Shown in pieces: positions 1 through 7,255 of a stretch of DNA of 8,356 nt (positions are counted from its first letter, which is position 1; the number at the start of each line of letters is the position of its first letter). This DNA comes from Caldilinea sp. (GTDB lineage: Bacteria > Chloroflexota > Anaerolineae > Caldilineales > Caldilineaceae), in assembly GCA_026389955.1 (NCBI GenBank), contig JAPLGY010000349.1:1382-9737 (forward strand), read 5' to 3'. A program made the translations under genes and the position numbers. The notes beneath the pieces were generated by a model that worked only from the letters and a program-made list of their open reading frames with translations, did not search any database and was not told the origin of the DNA.

Positions 1-1
1 G

Positions 2-577
2 GGGCAGGAAAACGTGCCATTGGTAGGGGGGTGTCTTTATGCCATCAACCACACGATGGGGCCGGACTATCTGCTGGTCGGCTACACGTCGCCGCGCCAG
101 GTTTACTACATGGCAAAGTCGGAGCTGTTTGGCAGGCAGCGTTGGATGGAGCAGCTGGTCGCTGCTGCCGGGGCGTTTCCGGTTCGGCGTGGTCAGGGGG
201 ACCGTGAGGCGTTGGAGCGGGCTGTGTTGCTGGTGCGGGGTGGGAAAGTGGTGGGGATGTTTCCGGAGGGGACGCGCAGCCGGAACGGGCGGCTGCAGCG
301 GGGCAAGACGGGTGTAGCGCGCATTGCGTTATTGGCTGGGGTGCCTGTGGTGCCGGTGGCGGTGATCGGCTGCGAGGCGATCGGGCGCGAGGCGTTCACA
401 TTCAAGCGGCGTCCGTTGGTGACGGTCTGTTATGGTTGTCCGCTGGTGCTGGAGGGGGACGCTGAGAATGTGGCGGATGTGGAGCGGTGGACGACGGCGG
501 TGATGGAGGAGGTGGCGGCGCTGCTGCCTGAAGAGCGGCGGGGCTATTATGGGGCCGTCGGCGGGGAGGTGGGATGA
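2..577 (+). CDS. plsC: 1-acyl-sn-glycerol-3-phosphate acyltransferase, PlsC family (5' end outside window)
   Basis: Membrane-associated acyltransferase of the PlsC/LPLAT family, expected to transfer an acyl chain to lysophosphatidic acid to give phosphatidic acid in phospholipid synthesis. All four family blocks are visible. The reading frame opens at the window edge with GQENVP, the usual GxENIP lead-in. The catalytic HX4D follows as NHTMGPD, then GAFPVRRG (block II), FPEGTRSRNG (block III, phosphate binding) and VPVVPVAVIG (block IV). A GTG at 14 could be read as a start, but GQENVP upstream is family sequence in the same frame, so the true start lies off the window, probably by a few tens of residues. 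The visible 191 residues are otherwise complete to the TGA at 575-577. It converges on korB and ends directly at a terminator. Substrate specificity among LPLAT enzymes cannot be told from sequence. Confidence 0.9.
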   Translation, partial: GQENVPLVGGCLYAINHTMGPDYLLVGYTSPRQVYYMAKSELFGRQRWMEQLVAAAGAFPVRRGQGDREALERAVLLVRGGKVVGMFPEGTRSRNGRLQRGKTGVARIALLAGVPVVPVAVIGCEAIGREAFTFKRRPLVTVCYGCPLVLEGDAENVADVERWTTAVMEEVAALLPEERRGYYGAVGGEVG

Positions 578-613
578 CTGGGGTCTGCGCCAGAGCGCAG
601 ACCCCAGTTTTTT
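578..613 (+). terminator. Intrinsic (rho-independent) terminator of the acyltransferase gene
   Basis: A perfect 12-bp stem starts on the base after the plsC stop codon: CTGGGGTCTGCG, a 6-base loop CCAGAG, then CGCAGACCCCAG, followed by six T (608-613). This is a textbook terminator for rightward transcription. The T run overlaps the leftward korB stop codon (612-614), so the two convergent genes are separated by only this element. On the minus strand the stem is not followed by a T run, so it is probably not efficient in that direction. Confidence 0.9.
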
Positions 614-1273
614 AGAGCTTTGCCATCAGCTGGGCCAGCGCGGCGCGGCTGGGGCGGGTCTGTGCTGCGCTGAGCTGGGCGAGGGGTGTATCGGTGATCT
701 GGAGTGTATCGACGAAGCTGGGGGTCTTCGGTTCGATATAAAAAATGCCGGTGAGCAATTTTTGCTGTTGGCGGGCATCTTCGAGTGTGCGGTAGGCCAG
801 GTATTTGTCGGTGGGGTCGTAGTCGTTTCCCAGCCGTTTGAGGACGAGTGAAGAGCCGTCGTGCAGCTTCACCTCGGTTTCGTCGGCGTCTTCGGTGATC
901 TCGATCGGATCGTAGGAAGGGACGAAGCTGAGTTCGTGCAGGGGGATCTCGAATTCTTTGCCGAAGGCGTAGCTTTTGGTGGAGCTTTCGTGGTTGTTGA
1001 AAGTGACGCAGGGGCTGATCACATCGAGCACGGCGAGTCCGTTGTGGGCGATGGCGGCTTTGAGCAGGGCATCGAGCTGTTTGGCGTCGCGACGACATCT
1101 TGCTGTTTGAGTCCCATTTCCCAGGCGGCGTTGATGATGCGTGCGCTGATGCTGTCGTGTCCACAGCCATTGCAGAGGGTGGAATCGGCGCCTTTGTAGG
1201 CAGTTTTTTCCAGGCCGATCAGGTTGAGCTTGGGGGCCCGGGCTGCGGGTGTGCGTGTAGGTGTAGCAGTCAT
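612..1273 (-). pseudogene. korB: 2-oxoacid:ferredoxin oxidoreductase beta subunit, internally deleted and frameshifted
   Basis: Remnant of the thiamine-diphosphate (TPP)-binding beta subunit that pairs with the KorA encoded just upstream. It starts at ATG 1271-1273, with GAGGAA seven bases before it and a 15-bp gap after the korA stop. The first 61 residues read normally, with YKGADSTLCNGCGHDSI holding the first two [4Fe-4S] cysteines (34 and 37), and end at QQDVV near 1091. The C-terminal part resumes in a different frame at RDAKQLDALLKAAIAH (from about 1091 down), runs through DVISPCVTFNNHESSTKSY, and stops at 612-614. About 220 residues remain. Family beta subunits that I know are about 340-370, so about 130 are missing. 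The lost part should hold the GIGCSS cysteine and the GDGD...N motif for TPP-Mg. Neither fragment could be catalytic. The alternative is an assembly or sequencing error in an intact gene. Confidence 0.85.
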
Positions 1274-1288
1274 GGGTGGATTCCTCGT

Positions 1289-3124
<1,836 letters not shown>

Positions 3125-3131
3125 TGCTTTT

Positions 3132-3146
3132 CCTCCCTGATCAGGG
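3132..3146 (-). promoter_or_regulatory. korA ribosome binding site merged with a 12-bp palindrome
   Basis: On the minus strand GGGAGG (3132-3137) sits seven bases before the korA ATG and fixes that start. It shares its first three G with a perfect 12-bp palindrome, CCCTGATCAGGG (3135-3146). The palindrome could be a repressor site or a small RNA hairpin that touches the ribosome binding site, or it could be chance. The ribosome binding site is solid; the regulatory role of the palindrome is inference. Confidence 0.6.
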
Positions 3147-3179
3147 ATATGGCGGATAAAAAAGTCGATCGTTTCATAC

Positions 3180-3239
3180 GGTCACAAACTCGGTCACAAA
3201 CTCAGTCACAAACTCGGTCATAAACTCAGTCACAAACGG
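3180..3239. repeat. Five tandem 12-bp repeats between the regulator gene and korA
   Basis: Five head-to-tail copies of GGTCACAAACTC (plus strand) lie at 3180-3191, 3192-3203, 3204-3215, 3216-3227 and 3228-3239. Copies 3 and 5 begin with A instead of G, copy 4 has T for C at its sixth base, and copy 5 ends CGG. The last codon and TGA stop of the leftward regulator gene fall inside the array (stop at 3226-3228), while most of the array lies in the leader of korA. The unit is a multiple of three, so changes in copy number would not shift frame. Read in another minus-strand frame the array encodes repeated VTEF, which has no sign of being translated. It could be a slippage product or a cluster of binding sites. 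Confidence 0.9.
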
Positions 3240-3990
3240 TGTCGGACGCACCGGTTGACGCGAAATGGGCGGGCTGTCTGGTTTGCTGGGGTGCTGCGCT
3301 GCTGCGTTGGCTCTGCACTTCGAGGGCCAGCCCGCGTTCGTTGAGCAGCTGCATATGTTCGATGAGCAGCTGTTTGCCCTCGGCCACCTGGCCTGCGCAG
3401 ATGGCATCGACGATCTGTTCGTGGTAGCGCCAGACTGCGCGCAGGTAGCCGTAGTCGGCGTAGGTGTTCAGTTCGACGGCCTCGTAGGCTTCCCAGTAGG
3501 CTTCGAGCAAGCCGACTACGAAGGGATTGTCGAGTTGGCGGTAGATGGTCAGGTGCAGGGAGCGGTGTTCCTGGGAGGGGATCTGGATGCGCGGTTCGCT
3601 CAGTTTTTGCCAGGCGGCGGCGACCAGTGTGCGCAGGGTGGTGTGGTCTTCTGGCTGGAGCTGGTGGACGGCCTCTTCCCAGTAAGCGGTTTCGAGGTGG
3701 GCGCGCAGGCTGCTGAAGGCGGCGAAAAAAGCGGGGTCGATGGCGAGGGCGGAGAGGAGGCTGAGCCGGACCGCAGGCAGGAAGCTGTATTCTGTGCGGT
3801 TGATGCCGCGGCGTGGGCTGGCTTTGACCAATCCCAGCATGCGGGCCACCTCGAACTGTTCGCGCAGCTTGCCCATGCTGATGCCGGTTTCGGCGCTGAT
3901 CTCCGCCAGCGCTGGCAGCCTTTCTCCGGGCGGGTGGCCGTTAGCCAGCAGGTAGTGCAAAAAATCGGACTCAGTTTTTGGAAAAATCAT
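3226..3990 (-). CDS. GntR-family transcriptional regulator, FadR/FCD subfamily
   Basis: A 254-residue DNA-binding regulator, probably dimeric and ligand-responsive, that likely controls the korA-korB genes behind it. The N-terminal winged helix-turn-helix covers about residues 5-65, with PPGERLPALAEISAETGIS and the wing LGLVKASPRRGI. The C-terminal FCD ligand domain runs to about 225. Candidate metal ligands are H146 (in SLHLTI), H190 (YHEQIVDAI) and H212 (IEHM), the last two spaced 22 apart. Position 142, where the family usually has Asp four residues before the first His, is His here. The last 25 or so residues are low-complexity and end in the 12-bp repeats. ATG 3990 is the first start after an in-frame stop at 4003-4005, but it has no clear Shine-Dalgarno; the leader is almost pure A/T. 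The effector is unknown, and an organic acid would be normal for the family. Confidence 0.88.
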   Translation of the reverse strand: MIFPKTESDFLHYLLANGHPPGERLPALAEISAETGISMGKLREQFEVARMLGLVKASPRRGINRTEYSFLPAVRLSLLSALAIDPAFFAAFSSLRAHLETAYWEEAVHQLQPEDHTTLRTLVAAAWQKLSEPRIQIPSQEHRSLHLTIYRQLDNPFVVGLLEAYWEAYEAVELNTYADYGYLRAVWRYHEQIVDAICAGQVAEGKQLLIEHMQLLNERGLALEVQSQRSSAAPQQTRQPAHFASTGASDTVCD

Positions 3991-4034
3991 AAAAAAATAT
4001 AATTAATATAATTATTACAAATGATTACAGAAAA

Positions 4035-4063
4035 ATAATATCACAGCTTCGAGGGAAAGTCAA
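4035..4063 (-). promoter_or_regulatory. Sigma-70-like promoter of the regulator-korAB unit
   Basis: On the minus strand TTGACT (4058-4063) and TATTAT (4035-4040) are separated by exactly 17 bases, matching the -35/-10 consensus at five of six positions each. Transcription would start near 4028, giving a leader of about 38 bases before the regulator ATG. The surrounding stretch is strikingly AT-rich in GC-rich DNA, which supports a real promoter. Two ATTACA direct repeats (plus strand, 4014-4019 and 4024-4029), ten bases apart, lie at the predicted start site and could be where a regulator binds. Confidence 0.72.
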
Positions 4064-4070
4064 CTGTGGA

Positions 4071-4095
4071 GGGAATTGCGGGGAATTGGGAATTG
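4071..4095. repeat. Three GGGAATTG repeats upstream of the regulator promoter
   Basis: GGGAATTG occurs at 4071-4078, 4081-4088 and 4088-4095 on the plus strand, the last two sharing one G. The cluster sits just upstream of the -35 box at 4058-4063 and just downstream (in the leftward sense) of the 4101-4124 hairpin. Position suits an activator site or simple local duplication. No known operator is recognised. Confidence 0.55.
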
Positions 4096-4100
4096 AGGAA

Positions 4101-4124
4101 GGCGCCCGCCACCGAGCGGGCGCC
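4101..4124 (-). terminator. GC-rich hairpin after the M20 gene, probable terminator
   Basis: A perfect 9-bp stem GGCGCCCGC / GCGGGCGCC with a 6-base loop lies 28 bases beyond the leftward M20 stop codon and before the regulator promoter. The following minus-strand sequence is TTCCTC, only a weak U-tract, so it is a less canonical terminator than the one at 578-613. Its position between two apparent transcription units is the main support. Confidence 0.55.
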
Positions 4125-4135
4125 CTGGGGTGGGT

Positions 4136-4167
4136 TCAGCGGTCGGTGGGGTCAGCGGTCGGTGGGG
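4136..4167. repeat. 16-bp tandem duplication at the 3' end of the M20 gene
   Basis: TCAGCGGTCGGTGGGG occurs twice head to tail (4136-4151 and 4152-4167). The M20 stop codon TGA (4152-4154) is the first triplet of the second copy, and the same triplet recurs in the first copy beyond the gene. Either copy would end the protein with the same residues, so the duplication is neutral for coding. Confidence 0.85.
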
Positions 4168-5357
4168 TCAGCCAGGTAGGTGGCGGCGGTGCCGGCCAGC
4201 AGTGCGACGGCGGTGGGCAACATGCGTTCGTCGAAGTCGAAGGTGGGGCTGTGGTGGGGGCTGTGGAGGGGGCCGGCGGGGTCACTGGCGCCGACCAGGG
4301 CGTAGCAACCGGGTGCGCGCATCAGGAATTCGGACATATCTTCGCCGACCATGGCGGGGGGGATGGCGGTGATCTGGCTGGCGCCGACCAGCTGGATGCC
4401 GACCTTGCGCATCAATGCGGCGCCGGCTTCCGAGTTGCGGGTTGGCAAGACGGCCGGGGAGAAGATGAGTTCGCAGGTCGCGCCGTAGGCGGCGCACACG
4501 CCTTCGGCGACGGCGCGCATGCGGTGCACGAGTTGGTCGCGGACAACGATGTCGAAGGAGCGGATGGAGCAGCTCAGTTCGGCCCGTGCGGCGATGACAT
4601 TGCAGATGGTGCCGGCATGGAAGCTGCCCACGGTGATCACGGTGGGGGTGGTGGGGTCGATGTTGCGGGAGACGATCGTCTGCCAGGCCAGCACGATCTG
4701 GCTGGCGACCACGACGGCGTCGACGGTTTCGTGGGGCATGGCGCCGTGGCCGCCGACGCCGTGGACGACCAAATCGACGCGGTCGGCGCCGGCCATCAAG
4801 GGGCCTGGTTGGATGACGAGTGTGTTGAGGGGCAGGCGGCTCCAGAGGTGGATGCCGAAGGAGGCTTGTGGGGTGGGGGGGGCCAAGACGCCATCTGCGA
4901 TCATGGCTTGGGCGCCGCCCAGTCCTTCTTCGGCGGGTTGGAAGACCAGTTTGACGCGGCCGGCGAGTTGGTTGCGGTGTTGGCTGAGCAGTTGGGCCAC
5001 TCCCATGCCGATAGCTGTGTGGCCGTCGTGGCCGCAGGCGTGCATGACGCCGGGGGTTTGTGAGCGGTAGGGCAGGTCATTTTCTTCTTGGATAGGGAGT
5101 GCGTCCATGTCGAAGCGGACCAGGACGGTGGGGGCATCGAGGGGGAGTGTATCCGGTTCGACGACAGCGACGACGCCGGTTTTTCCGACCCCGGCGGTCA
5201 CCTCCAGCCCGAGCGAGCGCAGGTGTTCGGCCACGACGGTGGCGGTACGGATCTCTTGGAAGCCCAGTTCGGGGTGGCGATGAAAGTCGCGGCGCCAGGC
5301 CACCAGCTGTTCGAAGATCTGGTGGGCTTCGGTTTGAAACGTTTGGATCAGGGACAT
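4152..5357 (-). CDS. M20-family metallo-amidohydrolase (hippurate/N-acyl-amino acid hydrolase type)
   Basis: Cytoplasmic dinuclear metal hydrolase expected to cleave N-acyl or conjugated amino acids to the free acid and amino acid. Its 401 residues match the usual family length. Family motifs are in order: WRRDFHRHPELGFQE (21-35), RFDMDALPIQEEN (81-93), MHACGHDGHTA (105-115; Cys108 and His110 as metal ligands), QPAEEGLGGA (140-149; catalytic and ligand glutamates 143/144), GIHLW with His170, and HHSPTFDFDE (368-377). A lid/dimerisation domain lies at about 185-300. ATG 5357 has AAGGAG six bases upstream. There is no signal peptide. It follows the AOR gene with an 87-bp gap and probably shares its transcript. 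Substrate is not determined; hippurate, indole-acetyl or other acyl amino acids are all possible for this subfamily. Confidence 0.9.
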   Translation of the reverse strand: MSLIQTFQTEAHQIFEQLVAWRRDFHRHPELGFQEIRTATVVAEHLRSLGLEVTAGVGKTGVVAVVEPDTLPLDAPTVLVRFDMDALPIQEENDLPYRSQTPGVMHACGHDGHTAIGMGVAQLLSQHRNQLAGRVKLVFQPAEEGLGGAQAMIADGVLAPPTPQASFGIHLWSRLPLNTLVIQPGPLMAGADRVDLVVHGVGGHGAMPHETVDAVVVASQIVLAWQTIVSRNIDPTTPTVITVGSFHAGTICNVIAARAELSCSIRSFDIVVRDQLVHRMRAVAEGVCAAYGATCELIFSPAVLPTRNSEAGAALMRKVGIQLVGASQITAIPPAMVGEDMSEFLMRAPGCYALVGASDPAGPLHSPHHSPTFDFDERMLPTAVALLAGTAATYLADPTDR

Positions 5358-5376
5358 GGCTCGCTCCTTGGTCGAG

Positions 5377-5402
5377 TGTTCTCTGCCGGTGTTCTCTGCC
5401 GG
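5377..5402. repeat. 13-bp tandem duplication upstream of the M20 gene
   Basis: TGTTCTCTGCCGG is present twice head to tail (5377-5389, 5390-5402) in the 87-bp gap between the AOR stop and the M20 ribosome binding site (AAGGAG on the minus strand, 5364-5369). No regulatory role can be assigned. It resembles the other short tandem duplications in the gaps of this window. Confidence 0.8.
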
Positions 5403-5444
5403 TGCTGTCGGTGGGAGGGGAGAGGAGGCAGGGAGTCAAAAAAA

Positions 5445-7163
5445 TTATGTGGGACCTTGTTCGACGCCGTCGTAGATAGCATGGACTTCGCTGCCGTGGA
5501 AGCGGGCGGTCTGGCCGGTAGGGGGCAGTGCTTCTGCGTAGAAGAATTGGGGGAGTTCGTCGTCGTCGGCGGTGAAGCCGGCCTGGCGGTTGAACTCGCG
5601 TTCGTAGTAGAGGGTCTGGCGGCCGAGTTCTTCGAAGAAGCTGGGGGTCAGTCCGGCATCGTGGGCGGCGTTGAGGGCGTCGGTGAGAAATTGGAGATTG
5701 ACATTGGTGACGCTCTGGCCAAACATACAGAAGCCGAGCGAGTCATTGGCGGCCACCTTGATCTGTTGTTTGAGGCTGAGGTCGAGCAAGGTTTCCAGGT
5801 CCATGTCACGGGTTTTGAGGCGGGGGAGGTTGCCGGCGGTATGGTCGGCGCCTTGGGCGGTGACCATCATGGTGATGCCGGTGGCTTCGACCACGCGTGG
5901 GTCGTAAGCGGAGATGGCCTGTTTTTTGATCACGGGCACGCGTGCTACCTGGTATTTTCTGCCGACAGCGGCGGTGCCTTGGGCCCAGAGCCGTCCTTGT
6001 TCTGAGCCGTTGCGGATTTCGGCCAGCGCCTGGGTCATCCAGTCGACGTCTCCGAAGGGGGCGAGGCCGGCCTCCATGAGTACGGCGAGGGTGGCGCCGG
6101 TTTCGATGGTATCGACGCCGAGGTCGTTGGCGATCCAGTTGAGTGCGGCGAGGTGGTCTGGGTCGTGGATTCCGCAGTTGGTGCCGAGCAGGCCGAGGGT
6201 TTCGTACTCGACGGGGGAGACGACCTCTTTGCCGTCGGCATCGAAATAGACATTGCTGCACTGGATGGCGCAGCCCGGCATGCAGGGATGTGTCTGCTGG
6301 CCGCCGCGGCGGGTATTGAGCTCGCCGATAAAATCGCCGCCCATTTTGAAGGGTTCGCCGGGCTGGGTCTGGCTGCCGGCGGAAAAATTGTGGACGGGCA
6401 GCCCGCCGATGTAGTTTTGGTAGTCAGCCATCCCCATGGTGCCGACTTTGTTGTAGAAATTCATGACGATCGAGTCTTCGCGCAGCAGGCGGGTGTACTC
6501 TTTGCTGCTGGCGGCGACTTTTTTGGGGTCGCCGAAGGGGGGGGCTTTGTCGAGGTCGACCAGGATGGCTTTGATGCGTTTGGAGCCCAGCACGGCGCCG
6601 ACGCCGCCGCGTGCGGCCAGGCGGGAGGGGCGCAGCTCTTTGTCGCTGAAGGCGATGCCGGCGATCAGCCCCTGGTATTCGCCGACGGGTCCGCAGAGGG
6701 CGAGGGCGATCTTGCGTCCGTACTGTTGGTAGATCAGTTCGGCTGCGGCGTAGTTTCCCAGGCCAAGGAAGGGGGTGGCGTCCTCGAAGGTGATCTGGCC
6801 AGTTTTGTGCAGGTGCAGGATTGTCCAGTGGGGGGCTGCGTTGTGGAGGGTGAAGCCGGCGACGCGGAGCTGGCCGAGTGCGTAGCTGAAGGTGCCGCCG
6901 CCGTTGGCCTCTTTGATGCCCCCGGTCAAGGGGCTTTTGCAGCCGACGCTGGTGCGGTTGGCATTGGAGAAGGTGGTGCCGGCGAACGGGCCGGCGGAGA
7001 AGATGAGCGGGTTGGCTGGGGAGAGGGGGGCGACCCCTGCCAGCCCGCGTTCGACCAGGGTTTTGGCGATCAGGTAGCGGCCGGCCAGGATGATTTCCCG
7101 TCCGTGCAGCGTACGGGAGCTGACGGTCTGGGTGGAGAGGTCGATTTCGTAGTAAGTTCGCAT
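5445..7163 (-). CDS. aor: Aldehyde ferredoxin oxidoreductase (tungsten/molybdenum pterin enzyme)
   Basis: Cytoplasmic W- or Mo-bispterin enzyme expected to oxidise aldehydes to carboxylic acids with reduction of ferredoxin. The 572 residues are slightly shorter than archaeal AOR (about 605). The N-terminal pterin domain has LIFSAGPFAGTTFSNANR (53-70), KSPLTGGIKEANGGGTF (76-92) and RGGVGAVLGSKRIKAI (185-200). The [4Fe-4S] cysteines are Cys294, Cys298 and Cys302 (CMPGCAIQC) and Cys479 (DSLGFC). YDPR (420-423) and GADHTAGN (438-445) are the late pterin-binding motifs, and the C-terminus has EREFNRQAGF...DDELPQFF. The cysteine spacing is CX3CX3C, not the CX2CX3C I recall for Pyrococcus AOR, and the usual GGRG motif reads AGRYL, so it belongs to a divergent clade. 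ATG 7163 has GGAG seven bases upstream. No dedicated ferredoxin or small subunit gene is adjacent. The metal and the natural aldehyde are unknown. Confidence 0.92.
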   Translation of the reverse strand: MRTYYEIDLSTQTVSSRTLHGREIILAGRYLIAKTLVERGLAGVAPLSPANPLIFSAGPFAGTTFSNANRTSVGCKSPLTGGIKEANGGGTFSYALGQLRVAGFTLHNAAPHWTILHLHKTGQITFEDATPFLGLGNYAAAELIYQQYGRKIALALCGPVGEYQGLIAGIAFSDKELRPSRLAARGGVGAVLGSKRIKAILVDLDKAPPFGDPKKVAASSKEYTRLLREDSIVMNFYNKVGTMGMADYQNYIGGLPVHNFSAGSQTQPGEPFKMGGDFIGELNTRRGGQQTHPCMPGCAIQCSNVYFDADGKEVVSPVEYETLGLLGTNCGIHDPDHLAALNWIANDLGVDTIETGATLAVLMEAGLAPFGDVDWMTQALAEIRNGSEQGRLWAQGTAAVGRKYQVARVPVIKKQAISAYDPRVVEATGITMMVTAQGADHTAGNLPRLKTRDMDLETLLDLSLKQQIKVAANDSLGFCMFGQSVTNVNLQFLTDALNAAHDAGLTPSFFEELGRQTLYYEREFNRQAGFTADDDELPQFFYAEALPPTGQTARFHGSEVHAIYDGVEQGPT

Positions 7164-7192
7164 CGTGAGACTCCAGTTTGTCGGATCGAGTG

Positions 7193-7216
7193 CGGGCTGA
7201 AGCGGTCTTCAGCCTG
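7193..7216. other. Hairpin in the CPBP-AOR intergenic gap
   Basis: A perfect 8-bp stem GGCTGAAG / CTTCAGCC with a CGGT loop (7195-7214) extends to 10 bp with a G-T and a C-G pair. It lies between the CPBP stop (7256-7258) and the AOR start (7163). There is no T run on either side, so it is not a standard terminator. It may stabilise the AOR transcript, separate expression of the two genes, or be a protein-binding inverted repeat. Confidence 0.5.
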
Positions 7217-7255
7217 GTTCGCAGACGGATCGTTGCAGACAAGAACCAGAGTATA

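Noticed and set aside
14..16. GTG as start of the acyltransferase
   Set aside because: In-frame codons before it read GQEN, part of the conserved GxENIP lead-in, so the gene begins outside the window.
3180..3239. CRP-type sites or a CRISPR array in the 12-bp repeats
   Set aside because: The TGTGA half-sites are in direct, not inverted, order, and the units are contiguous without spacers.
3174..3407. A minus-strand frame encoding repeated VTEF at its C-terminus
   Set aside because: It lies within the regulator gene in another frame and the repeat peptide is just the 12-bp array translated. There is no ribosome site or homology to support it.
4086..5063. A plus-strand open frame opposite the M20 gene
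   Set aside because: Gly/Ala/Asp-rich shadow without domains, opposite a gene with complete catalytic motifs.
5434..5444. TTGACT preceded by a T run between AOR and M20, as a promoter or terminator
   Set aside because: No -10 box occurs at 16-18 bases, where the sequence is C-rich, and no GC stem precedes the T run.
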